A DNA stretch of 6,016 nt from Treponema sp. (GCA_031258265.1 JAIRNB010000221.1:1-6016), one strand, 5' to 3'. Positions 1 through 5,744 are shown, counted from the stretch's first letter. Notes: a model not told the origin generated them from the letters alone. Numbers and translations: made by a program.

Positions 1-803
1 ACCAGCATCTTTTGCGTTACCATGAAGAAGATGACGAAGGGCACCGACACAATGACCGAACCGGCGGCGAAGTTGGTAAACTCGTTTTTCCGGTCGGTAA
101 CAAAACTAAAAAGCCCCAGGGCCAAAGTCTGGTTTTCACTGGAACGGAGGACCATCTTTGGAAAGATAAAGTCCATCCAGGGAGAGGTAAAGCTGGAGAT
201 GGCGAGAAAAATGAGGATGGGTTTTATCACAGGCATAATAATAGTGAAAAAGATCCGCAGGTTGTTGGCGCCGTCGATACGGGCCGCCTCGTCAAGGGAA
301 ACCGGAACGGTGTCAACATAACTTTTTACCAGCCAGGTATTGTAGGGAATGTTGCCGGCCAGGTACACCAGCACCAGGCCCCAAAGCCGGTCCAGGCCGC
401 CGATACGGTAGAGAATCACGTAGATGGCGATCATTCCCACGAAGGAGGGGAAGATCTGCAGTACCAGGAGGCTCATCATCATGGTTTTCTTGAAGGCGAA
501 GTAGAACCGGGAAAACACGTAGGCCCCCAGGGAAGCGGTCAGTACGGTGAAGAAGGAGGTACAGACGGCGATAAGCAGGGTATTGCGGAACCAGAGGCCG
601 TAATTTGTTTCCAGGAAAAGGTGGCGGAAATGCTCAAAGGTTATACCCTTGGCAAAGGGGACGATCGACATATCGGAGATAGAATTTCCCGGTGATACCG
701 CACCGCTTACCACGTACACCAGGGGGTAAAGCACAAAGAATGCCACCGCCGCCAGAAAAACCGTTAAAATCACCGTATTGATAAAACGGATAAGCCTGTT
801 CAT
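1..803 (-). CDS. malG: Maltose/maltodextrin ABC transporter permease MalG (3' end cut off by window edge)
   Basis: Inner-membrane permease that pairs with MalF to form the channel of the maltodextrin importer. Reading leftward from the ATG at 803-801, 267 codons are visible with no stop before the window edge, so the C-terminus is missing (E. coli MalG has 296 residues, so probably a few tens of residues). The N-terminus is a membrane anchor (about residues 9-33) followed by a short periplasmic stretch. Further hydrophobic segments lie near 73-95, 108-131, 140-157, 187-204 and 246-264. The cytoplasmic EAA loop that docks on the ATPase is clear at about 172-193: EAARIDGANN, then IIMPVIKP. The start follows the malF stop by a single base, and an AGGGGAG ribosome binding site lies inside the end of malF, so the two are translationally coupled. 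Family assignment is firm; maltodextrin specificity rests mainly on the adjacent malE. Confidence 0.93.
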   Translation of the reverse strand, partial: MNRLIRFINTVILTVFLAAVAFFVLYPLVYVVSGAVSPGNSISDMSIVPFAKGITFEHFRHLFLETNYGLWFRNTLLIAVCTSFFTVLTASLGAYVFSRFYFAFKKTMMMSLLVLQIFPSFVGMIAIYVILYRIGGLDRLWGLVLVYLAGNIPYNTWLVKSYVDTVPVSLDEAARIDGANNLRIFFTIIMPVIKPILIFLAISSFTSPWMDFIFPKMVLRSSENQTLALGLFSFVTDRKNEFTNFAAGSVIVSVPFVIFFMVTQKML

Positions 804-804
804 G

Positions 805-2139
805 TTATATTCTCCCCTCTTTGAAGGACTTGGTGCGCCTGAAATTGAAGATGGCGAAAGGCGCCAGGACGACAAAGATCATGACCGCCAGGACCGAAGC
901 GTACTTATAATCCATAAGCGTAATTGTAAGCTTGTAGATCCACGTTACCAGGATGTCCGTTCCCGCGGCGCTGGTAGTAGTGCTGTCGGATACAATGGGA
1001 CCGCCTCCGGTAAGGAAGAAGATGGCGCCGAAATTATTTATGTTAAAGGTAAAGGACATGATAATAAGCGGCATGGTCTGGTAAAGTACCAGGGGCAGGG
1101 TTATTTTAAGAAAGGTTTGGACCTTGTTGGCCCCGTCTATGCTGGAGGCTTCGTAAATGTCCTTTGGAATCGCCGTAAGGGTACCTGTTACCAGGAGCAT
1201 GAAATATGGAACCCCGGCCCAAAAATTCACGAGGACGCAGGTAAATTTGGCGAACCATTGGCTGGACAGCCAGGGAATAACGGTCCCTTCTTTTAGGAGA
1301 TGCAGGGCGATAAGGGTTTGATTTACCGTGCCAAAGGAACCGTTGAGGAGGTTTTGCCAGACCAGCATAGAAACCACCGCGGGTACCGCGTAGGGAAGAA
1401 TAAAGATCGTCCTGAAAAGGGGGATGATTTTTATCTTGCTTTCATGAAGCACCACCGCCAGTATGGTACCGCCGAAGTAGCAGGTGGCGGTAGCCAGGGC
1501 TCCCCAGGCCAATGTCCACGCGGCAACCCTGCCCAGGGCGCCGGTCCAGGTTTTCTCGCCCCCGAACATGGCGGTAAAGTTTTTTGCCCCCACCCAGTCT
1601 ACCGTATTGTTAGGAGGTATGTGATCGGGGGTAGAGTAATTGGTAAAAGCCACCAGAACCGAGAACACCAGGGGCACAATAACGAAAAAGACTATCATCA
1701 GTACCGCGGGGCTCAGGCCGAAGATGGGGAAGGCCCGGTTGAGGAGTTCACTAAAGGGATTCTTGCTTTGTGGTATTCTGCCGGTAATTTTATATTCATC
1801 CCAGGCTTTAAGGGCGCTGCGTACCGTGGCAAGATAAATTGCCAGGTATATCCCCAACACCGCCAGTATCATAACGCCGTCGATGAGCATGAAGATTGAA
1901 TTATCCCGCTGGCGTATGGGGAGATCGGGCTTGGGGTCCCCCAGGGTAACAAGGTGAGCCAGTGCCGTGACTACCCTGGGGGAGAAGATGATCATTCCGA
2001 TCTCGATAAGGGCAAGGAGTATGCCTTTAAGGTACTGCTTTAAAAAGATGATGTGTCCCAAGCCCATAAAAGAGAGAGACGCTGCGAGCAGCTTAAAACG
2101 GTTGTTATCCGCGCTGTTTTTTATACTGCTTTCCGGCAT
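805..2139 (-). CDS. malF: Maltose/maltodextrin ABC transporter permease MalF
   Basis: Partner permease of MalG. The product is 444 residues. An N-terminal extension has hydrophobic segments at about 17-53 and 83-105. A core of about six membrane segments follows (near 138-166, 206-231, 239-262, 297-321, 350-366 and 412-434). The EAA loop is visible at 330-351 (EASSIDGANK, then ITLPL), with the key Gly at 336. A MalF-type signature, INNFGAIFFLTGGGP, lies at 367-381. Compared with E. coli MalF (514 residues), the large periplasmic P2 domain is absent: only about 40 residues separate the segments at 138-166 and 206-231. The N-terminal stretch MGLGHIIFLKQYLKGI (25-40) resembles the extension I know from MalF of Gram-positive bacteria and spirochaetes. 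The ATG is preceded by AGGCGG (2151 to 2146) six bases upstream. It lies downstream of malE, behind a terminator-like hairpin. Confidence 0.95.
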   Translation of the reverse strand: MPESSIKNSADNNRFKLLAASLSFMGLGHIIFLKQYLKGILLALIEIGMIIFSPRVVTALAHLVTLGDPKPDLPIRQRDNSIFMLIDGVMILAVLGIYLAIYLATVRSALKAWDEYKITGRIPQSKNPFSELLNRAFPIFGLSPAVLMIVFFVIVPLVFSVLVAFTNYSTPDHIPPNNTVDWVGAKNFTAMFGGEKTWTGALGRVAAWTLAWGALATATCYFGGTILAVVLHESKIKIIPLFRTIFILPYAVPAVVSMLVWQNLLNGSFGTVNQTLIALHLLKEGTVIPWLSSQWFAKFTCVLVNFWAGVPYFMLLVTGTLTAIPKDIYEASSIDGANKVQTFLKITLPLVLYQTMPLIIMSFTFNINNFGAIFFLTGGGPIVSDSTTTSAAGTDILVTWIYKLTITLMDYKYASVLAVMIFVVLAPFAIFNFRRTKSFKEGRI

Positions 2140-2191
2140 GGACTACCGCCTTTTGATAAAAAAGGGTAAAAGGCATCCGGGAATTCCGGTC

Positions 2192-2207
2192 CACGGACAC
2201 CTCCGTG
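2192..2207 (-). repeat. Second small hairpin in the malE-malF gap
   Basis: A perfect 6-bp inverted repeat (CACGGA/TCCGTG on the minus strand) with a 4-base loop sits immediately downstream of the T-run of the malE terminator. A near-palindrome CCGGGAATTCCGG (2178-2190) follows it. It has no T-run, so it may stabilise a processed malF mRNA 5' end or compete with the terminator. Function is inferred only. Confidence 0.4.
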
Positions 2208-2236
2208 AAAAAAGGCCGCCCGGTTGACGGGCAGCC
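2208..2236 (-). terminator. Intrinsic-terminator-like hairpin between malE and malF
   Basis: Read on the minus strand, 9 bases after the malE stop codon, GGCTGCCCG (2236-2228), loop TCAAC and CGGGCGGCC (2222-2214) form a 9-bp GC-rich stem with one G-T wobble. Six T residues (2213-2208) follow directly. This has all parts of a Rho-independent terminator. Because malF lies only 69 bases further on and shows no obvious promoter of its own, it probably acts as a partial terminator or a 3' stabiliser of the malE mRNA. That would set binding protein above permease levels, as is known for malE-malF junctions in other bacteria. An alternative overlapping pairing (CAGCCC/GGGCTG, 2232-2245) also exists. 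Confidence 0.85.
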
Positions 2237-2245
2237 CCTGGGCTG

Positions 2246-3460
2246 TTAATTGGTGGCTATGATAACAGCGTTGCAGGCGTCAAGTTCCTTCTTGACATCC
2301 GCGCCATTCCAGATATTCGCGCTCGCCGCGTTCATGGCGTCCCAGAATTTCGCCATCGGCGGAATGGAGGGCATGGGGAAAGCGTACTTAAGCTGTTCCA
2401 CAAAACCGGCGGCATAGGGGTTATTGATGGGGGTATCAACGGCCGGCAGGGTATTGGTGATATTGGCCCTGAGCTGCTGCATCTCCGGCGTCATCAGGAA
2501 AGCGCCGAAATCATTGGCTTCGTCGGGGTGGTTGGAATAGGCTGAAACGAACATAACCCGGGTCCCGGAGAAGGAAGCCGCCGGACTGGTCTCTCCAGGC
2601 AGGCTTGGCAGGGGCGCAATCCCGATATTCAGGCCCGCGTTGACAAAGTTCATCACATTCCAGGGCCCGGAGATGTGCATGGCGGCGTTGCCGGCCTGGA
2701 ATGCGCCGTCCGCCACCGATGTATTGATGTCGGCGGCCGGCACGTTGAGGATCTGCCGGATGCTCTGGAAGAACTGCATGCCCGAAACCGCCGCGGGGGA
2801 GTTCAGATTGGTGTTCCTGGTGTCCGTACCGCTGGGGCCGAAAAGCCGGTTTCCCCCCTCGGTGGTAAAGAGGATGCTGTAATAGGCATTACCCACATCC
2901 ATGACAAAGGGGTACTTCCCCTGGATCTTAAAGTTTTTCATGTAAGTAAGCATGGCGTCCCAGGTCTTGGGTACTTCGCCCTCGTTGATGAGGTCCTTGT
3001 TATAGTACAGGGCGTAGGTTTCCGCCGACACGGGATAGCCATATTGAACGCCGTTATAGGTGGTTGCCATAAGGCAGGCGCCCAGGAGCTTTGCGCTGAC
3101 GGAAGCGGGGTTGGCGGTGGGCAGGATATGGCCGTTGGTTACCAGTTCCCCCAGCCGGTCGTGGGGGGCCGCGAAAAGATCGGGACCCACATTAGCCGGA
3201 CCGTCCAGGGCGATCTGATTTACCGAATCCCCCAGTTCCACATTGACGAATTTGATGGTTACATTCGGGTACTGCTTGGTGTAGGCTTCCCCCGCCTGTC
3301 TGATAAACTCGTCAGGTCCGTTGGTGGATTCCCAGACGACCAATTCAACCTTTTCAACCTTTTCAACCTTTGCCGGACCTTGTGCGGTTTCCTTTTTCTC
3401 ACAGCCGGCAAAACAGAAAACCGCCGCTATAAGAAACAACACAAAAAGCTTCTTAACCAT
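2246..3460 (-). CDS. malE: Maltose/maltodextrin-binding lipoprotein MalE
   Basis: Extracytoplasmic solute-binding protein that delivers maltose or maltodextrins to MalFG. The 404-residue product starts with a lipoprotein signal: K3-K4, a hydrophobic core at 5-18, then F-A-G-C with lipidated Cys20. This relaxed lipobox is typical of spirochaetes. A charged linker with a KVE triplet repeat (31-39) follows before the mature fold begins at about 40 (LVVWEST). MalE-type landmarks are visible: YPVSAETYALYYNKDL (142-157), KTWDAM (165-170), YPFVMDVGNAYYS (183-195), AAMHISGPW (259-267) and IPPMAKFWDAM (366-376). These align by eye with the E. coli MalE sugar-cleft elements, including a conserved Trp at 267 and the FW pair at 372-373. 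The ATG at 3460 has AGGGAG six bases upstream. It is first in a malE-malF-malG cluster and has its own predicted promoter at 3629-3657. Confidence 0.95.
   Translation of the reverse strand: MVKKLFVLFLIAAVFCFAGCEKKETAQGPAKVEKVEKVELVVWESTNGPDEFIRQAGEAYTKQYPNVTIKFVNVELGDSVNQIALDGPANVGPDLFAAPHDRLGELVTNGHILPTANPASVSAKLLGACLMATTYNGVQYGYPVSAETYALYYNKDLINEGEVPKTWDAMLTYMKNFKIQGKYPFVMDVGNAYYSILFTTEGGNRLFGPSGTDTRNTNLNSPAAVSGMQFFQSIRQILNVPAADINTSVADGAFQAGNAAMHISGPWNVMNFVNAGLNIGIAPLPSLPGETSPAASFSGTRVMFVSAYSNHPDEANDFGAFLMTPEMQQLRANITNTLPAVDTPINNPYAAGFVEQLKYAFPMPSIPPMAKFWDAMNAASANIWNGADVKKELDACNAVIIATN
3344..3370 (-). repeat. Three tandem 9-bp repeats in malE encoding KVE-KVE-KVE
   Basis: The plus-strand unit TTCAACCTT occurs three times in a row, keeping the malE frame. 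It encodes Lys-Val-Glu three times in the linker between the lipidated Cys20 and the folded binding domain. Nine-base units in a linker could change number by slippage without breaking the gene. The effect would be tether length, not sugar binding. Confidence 0.8.
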
Positions 3461-3498
3461 GTTTTTCTCCCTTGGTATGGAAATTAAGATGTATCATT

Positions 3499-3537
3499 GA
3501 GCTTGTTCCAAAACCCGGTTAGTTTCGGAACAAGCTC
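3499..3537. repeat. Inverted repeat A in malE leader
   Basis: Perfect 11-bp arms (GAGCTTGTTCC at 3499-3509 and GGAACAAGCTC at 3527-3537) continue, after one mismatch, with 4 more pairs (AAAC/GTTT) around a 7-base loop. It would be a stable hairpin in the malE leader about 40 bases before the ATG. It shares its TGTTCC-AAA core with repeat B and, less exactly, with repeat C. Confidence 0.85.
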
Positions 3538-3540
3538 TTG

Positions 3541-3566
3541 AAAAAACCGGTCAAAGCCCGGTTTTT
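3541..3566 (-). terminator. Terminator-like hairpin within malE leader
   Basis: Perfect 9-bp arms AAAAACCGG/CCGGTTTTT (3542-3550 and 3558-3566) enclose a 7-base loop and, on the minus strand, run into six T residues. Only four pairs are G-C, so it would be a weak terminator. As the arms are an A-tract and a T-tract it could act on either strand. Its position between the malE promoter and malE suggests attenuation or simply the core of an inserted repeat element. Confidence 0.5.
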
Positions 3567-3580
3567 CCACCAAATTCAAG

Positions 3581-3617
3581 GAAGCTGTTCCAAAAGCTGA
3601 AGTTTTGGAACAGCCTC
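3581..3617. repeat. Inverted repeat B at the start of the malE transcript
   Basis: Arms GAAGCTGTTCCAAAA (3581-3595) and TTTTGGAACAGCCTC (3603-3617) pair over 15 positions with one mismatch around the 7-base loop GCTGAAG; the inner 12 pairs are perfect. It lies just downstream of the predicted malE transcription start. It could be an operator or an mRNA 5' hairpin, but its likeness to A and C favours a dispersed repeat family. Confidence 0.85.
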
Positions 3618-3628
3618 CATTAGAGTAT

Positions 3629-3657
3629 AATATAGTTTCATTCGTAAAAATCGTCAA
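3629..3657 (-). promoter_or_regulatory. Predicted sigma-70 promoter of malE
   Basis: On the minus strand, TTGACG (3657-3652) and TATATT (3634-3629) are separated by exactly 17 bases, each matching consensus at 5 of 6 positions, in an AT-rich stretch. Transcription would begin near 3622. No LacI-type or other operator with a recognisable consensus was found around it. Confidence 0.7.
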
Positions 3658-3702
3658 AACTTGCTGATTATGAAGAAATTTTATGATTTTTCAACAATAG
3701 GG

Positions 3703-3730
3703 TTGTTCAAAAACTTTAATTTTTGAACAA
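3703..3730. repeat. Inverted repeat C downstream of the thioesterase gene
   Basis: A perfect 11-bp inverted repeat, TTGTTCAAAAA (3703-3713) and TTTTTGAACAA (3720-3730), with a 6-base loop. It lies 17 bases after the thioesterase stop on the minus strand and about 45 bases upstream of the malE -35 box. It may end thioesterase transcription, though no T-run follows the stem on that strand. The core resembles repeats A and B with one C missing. Confidence 0.75.
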
Positions 3731-3747
3731 TGACTGCGCGGAGTTCT

Positions 3748-4170
3748 TCATTTTTTGGCGGTGGTGAAGCCGTTGCCGGTCATTTCCGCGATGGGGACGC
3801 CCAAATCGTCGCTTATGCTGATCCGGTAGACCGACATACTCTTTCCCCTGGAGAGGCGTACCGAGCGGGCGATCAGACGTTTGCCCCTGCTGCTTTTCAG
3901 GTAGGAGATGCTGCAGGACTGGCCCACGGTCATTCCCACGGCGGCGCCGCGGACCATATCCAGATTCGAGTGTACCGCAAAGGCCAGATCCGCCAGGGTA
4001 AAAATGGCGCCCCCCTGGACTGCCCCGCCGGCGTTCCGGTGAACGGCGGTTATCTCCATACTGCACTCCACCAGGTCCTCCCCCACCGAATCTATAACTA
4101 TCCCCGCGGCGGTGGCCCAGCGGTCGGCGGCAAAGAAACTCCGAAATTTTTCCAGATCGTTGATGTCCAT
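3748..4170 (-). CDS. PaaI-like hotdog-fold acyl-CoA thioesterase
   Basis: Probable cytoplasmic thioesterase that hydrolyses acyl- or aryl-CoA esters; the substrate cannot be read from the sequence. From the ATG at 4170 it has 140 residues, the usual single-hotdog length. The family signature is at about 44-65: HRNAGGAVQGGAIFTLADLA, with Asp61 in the position of the catalytic Asp of PaaI. The common HGG is QGG here, a variant I know from some relatives, so activity is not excluded. The beta-sheet half follows (for example GQSCSISYLKSSRGKRL, 83-99). The frame stays open to a TTG at 4206, adding 12 residues (MTGEKRHVNLTP), but that extension has no ribosome binding site and the family normally starts near the ATG. 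No Shine-Dalgarno precedes the ATG either. It is divergent from rpoN and is followed by inverted repeat C. Confidence 0.85.
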   Translation of the reverse strand: MDINDLEKFRSFFAADRWATAAGIVIDSVGEDLVECSMEITAVHRNAGGAVQGGAIFTLADLAFAVHSNLDMVRGAAVGMTVGQSCSISYLKSSRGKRLIARSVRLSRGKSMSVYRISISDDLGVPIAEMTGNGFTTAKK

Positions 4171-4223
4171 GGGGGTCAAATTAACATGGCGTTTTTCCCC
4201 CGTCAATGTTACAATGGTTTATC
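4171..4223. promoter_or_regulatory. Divergent thioesterase/rpoN promoter region
   Basis: Minus strand: TTGACG (4206-4201), a 17-base spacer and TAATTT (4183-4178) would start transcription at about 4171, the base before the thioesterase ATG. Plus strand: an extended -10 motif TGT-TACAAT (4207-4215), with only a poor -35, would start near 4222, at the GTG 4224 alternative start of rpoN. A second plus-strand candidate is TTGATG (4160-4165), 16 bases, TAACAT (4182-4187), serving the ATG at 4206. None is strong; all are read by eye. GGGGG (4171-4175) and CCCCC (4197-4201) could pair across the region. Confidence 0.35.
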
Positions 4224-5579
4224 GTGCAGTTGCGGCCCGGTTTTATCCAGGAACAGCGTCTCAAGTTGAGTCCCCAGCTTATCCAGACGGTTAAGTTGAT
4301 GGAATTGCCCCTTCTGGACCTGCGGGGCCGGATTCAGGAGGAACTGGAACAGAACCCGGCGTTGGAACTGGTGGAAGATAAGTCCCTGGTCTCCCTGGAA
4401 GGGGCGGTGAAGCCGGTCAGGGAGGAGGAAGAATATTTCGAGGCTTCCTCCGATCCCGGTTTCAGCCACCGGCGGGGGATAGAAGCTTCGGATGAACGCC
4501 AGCGTTTTCTGGAAGGGGTCCTTACCCGGCCGGAAACCCTCCAGGAACACCTGCTCTGGCAGCTCCAGCTTGAACCCATTGACAGGGAACTGTACCAAAT
4601 TTGCGAAATCCTCATCCAGAACCTGGACTCCGACGGTTTTCATAAGGAACCGGTGGAGACCCTTTTTAAGGAACCTGTTCCCCGGCTTGGGGAAGCGGTG
4701 GCCCTTGTCCGCTCCCTGGAGCCCCAGGGAACCTGCTGTTCCGGCTATCTTGAATCCCTGCGGGTGCAAATCGCCCTCCTGGCTGACGCCCCGCCGGGAA
4801 TTGAGGGTATCCTTGATCATCTGGATGTCCTTTACAAGGAAAAAACGGAGGAACTTGCCAGGAAGCTGGGCCGGACCGAAGAAGAGCTGTCTCTTTATAT
4901 GGACCGGATCAAGGAGCTGTCGCCTTTTCCCGGTCGTCAGTTTGCCTCCGGCGAGGTCCGTTTTGTGATTCCCGATGTCCAGGTGCTCCGCCGGGAGGGG
5001 GAGCTTGTTATCATCCTGAATGAGGAGGAGATCCCCGTCCTGGGGATCAACCGGTACTTCCGTAAACTTGCCGGGAAGACCGGGAGGAGTGAAAAGGAAA
5101 CCCGGGATTTTGCCCGGAGGAACGTCTACGATGCCCAGTCCTTTATCAGTTCGGTGAACTACCGGAACCAGACCTTGCTCCGGGTTTCCCAGGCCGTAAC
5201 CATCTTTCAGCGGGATTTTTTTATTCGGGGGCCCAAGTACCTGGCCCCCCTTACCCTGCGGGATATAGCCCAGGAGCTGGAGATCAACGAGACCACCGTA
5301 TCCCGGACCGCCCGGGGTAAATACATGCAGACCGAATGGGGGATCTATGAGATTCGTCATTTTTTCTCTAATTCTATCAGCGGCGCCGGTTCCGGGGGTT
5401 CCCAACATTCAAAAGGGGGGGTTAAGGAAGTAATCAGGGAGATTATCAATGCTGAGGATGGGAAACTTTCGGACCAGATGATTGTGGAACTTTTGGCAAA
5501 AAGGGGCGTCTCCCTGGCCCGGCGGACCGTTGCCAAATACAGGGCCGAGCTTGATTTGGGCTCGTCCTACGAGCGTTGA
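4206..5579 (+). CDS. rpoN: RNA polymerase sigma-54 factor RpoN
   Basis: Alternative sigma factor that directs RNA polymerase to -24/-12 promoters and needs an AAA+ activator to open them. The 457-residue product covers all parts of the family. The activator-interacting region is at about 15-55 (QRLKLSPQLIQTVKL onward), followed by an acidic linker (71-80). The core-binding region is at about 96-290. Next is the segment NYRNQTLLRVSQAV (318-331). The HTH follows at about 348-388 (LTLRDIAQELEINETTVSR, then KYMQT). The RpoN box that reads the -24 element is ARRTVAKYRA at 438-447; the usual last residue is Glu, here Ala. The length is close to E. coli RpoN (477). The start is uncertain: the ATG at 4206 adds MLQWFI, while the GTG at 4224 gives MQLRPGF, more like family N-termini. 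Neither has a ribosome binding site. hpf follows 243 bases downstream. Confidence 0.96.
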   Translation: MLQWFIVQLRPGFIQEQRLKLSPQLIQTVKLMELPLLDLRGRIQEELEQNPALELVEDKSLVSLEGAVKPVREEEEYFEASSDPGFSHRRGIEASDERQRFLEGVLTRPETLQEHLLWQLQLEPIDRELYQICEILIQNLDSDGFHKEPVETLFKEPVPRLGEAVALVRSLEPQGTCCSGYLESLRVQIALLADAPPGIEGILDHLDVLYKEKTEELARKLGRTEEELSLYMDRIKELSPFPGRQFASGEVRFVIPDVQVLRREGELVIILNEEEIPVLGINRYFRKLAGKTGRSEKETRDFARRNVYDAQSFISSVNYRNQTLLRVSQAVTIFQRDFFIRGPKYLAPLTLRDIAQELEINETTVSRTARGKYMQTEWGIYEIRHFFSNSISGAGSGGSQHSKGGVKEVIREIINAEDGKLSDQMIVELLAKRGVSLARRTVAKYRAELDLGSSYER

Positions 5580-5648
5580 CTTATCCTGAACAGCGGTTTT
5601 GTGCTATGTTTCCAGGGATTCCCGGTTCCGAAAATGCGGGAGGCATTA

Positions 5649-5669
5649 CGCGGAGGATTGTCTTCCGCG
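5649..5669. repeat. Hairpin 1 in rpoN-hpf gap
   Basis: A perfect 6-bp inverted repeat CGCGGA/TCCGCG around a 9-base loop, the first in a series of GC-rich hairpins between rpoN and hpf. There is no T-run, so it is not a terminator. Confidence 0.5.
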
Positions 5670-5700
5670 CATGGGATTGGAGGGGGCGCGTAGGACCGCA

Positions 5701-5719
5701 GTCCCGCCGGAGGCGGGAC
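5701..5719. repeat. Hairpin 2 in rpoN-hpf gap
   Basis: A perfect 8-bp inverted repeat GTCCCGCC/GGCGGGAC around a 3-base loop (GGA). It would be very stable in RNA. It lacks a T-run, so it looks like part of a structured RNA or repeat element, not a terminator. Confidence 0.65.
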
Positions 5720-5744
5720 GAGGTGGCCGGAGTGAAACGGAGCC

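Larger units (their letters stand above)
3499..3617. mobile_element. Candidate 119-bp MITE/REP-like element with terminal inverted repeats
   Basis: The unit begins GAGCTTGTTCCAAAAC and ends with the reverse complement of GAGGCTGTTCCAAAAC, a 14-of-16 match, so the ends form terminal inverted repeats. The 4 bases CATT lie directly outside both ends (3495-3498 and 3618-3621), as a target-site duplication would. Each end is also an inverted repeat in itself. No coding capacity is present. A pair of independent REP-like hairpins is an equally possible reading, and a 4-bp flanking match can occur by chance. Confidence 0.4.
3461..3622 (-). promoter_or_regulatory. Structured malE 5' leader (about 160 nt)
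   Basis: This is the stretch between the predicted malE transcription start (about 3622, from promoter spacing) and the malE ATG. In transcript order it holds inverted repeat B (3617-3581), a terminator-like hairpin (3566-3541), inverted repeat A (3537-3499), and then the AGGGAG ribosome binding site (3472-3467). No leader peptide with a clear ribosome binding site was seen. The TTTTGGAACAG arm of B could also pair with the CTTGTTCC arm of A, enclosing the terminator-like hairpin, so alternative folds are possible. Whether it is regulatory is inference. Confidence 0.45.

Noticed and set aside
12..695. Plus-strand open frame of 227 codons
   Set aside because: It lies antisense to malG, whose translation has clear permease motifs. 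Its product is rich in Gly, His and Asp without any family feature.
778..1899. Plus-strand open frames opposite malF
   Set aside because: Their composition is that expected from the reverse complement of malF, they have no ribosome binding sites, and malF itself is well supported.
2675..3487. Plus-strand open frame of 270 codons opposite malE
   Set aside because: It is fully antisense to malE, shows no recognisable domain and is an effect of the codon use of malE.
3626..3631. Plus-strand TATAAT as a rightward promoter
   Set aside because: No acceptable -35 box lies 16-18 bases upstream and there is no plus-strand gene until rpoN, about 580 bases away. The same AT-rich stretch works well as the leftward malE promoter.
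3499..3730. CRISPR array
   Set aside because: The repeats are inverted, of unequal length and only three; there are no regularly spaced identical direct repeats and no cas genes.
3716..4066. Minus-strand open frame of 116 codons overlapping the thioesterase gene
   Set aside because: It is a frame-shifted reading of the thioesterase gene, rich in Arg and Gly, without domain features.
4209..5408. Minus-strand open frame of 399 codons opposite rpoN
   Set aside because: It is long but antisense to a full-length sigma-54 gene with all conserved motifs. The product is Gly/Pro/Leu-rich with no domain and no ribosome binding site.
5562..5576. GCTCGT/ACGAGC hairpin at the end of rpoN as a terminator
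   Set aside because: It lies inside the last rpoN codons, has only a 3-base loop and is not followed by a T-run.
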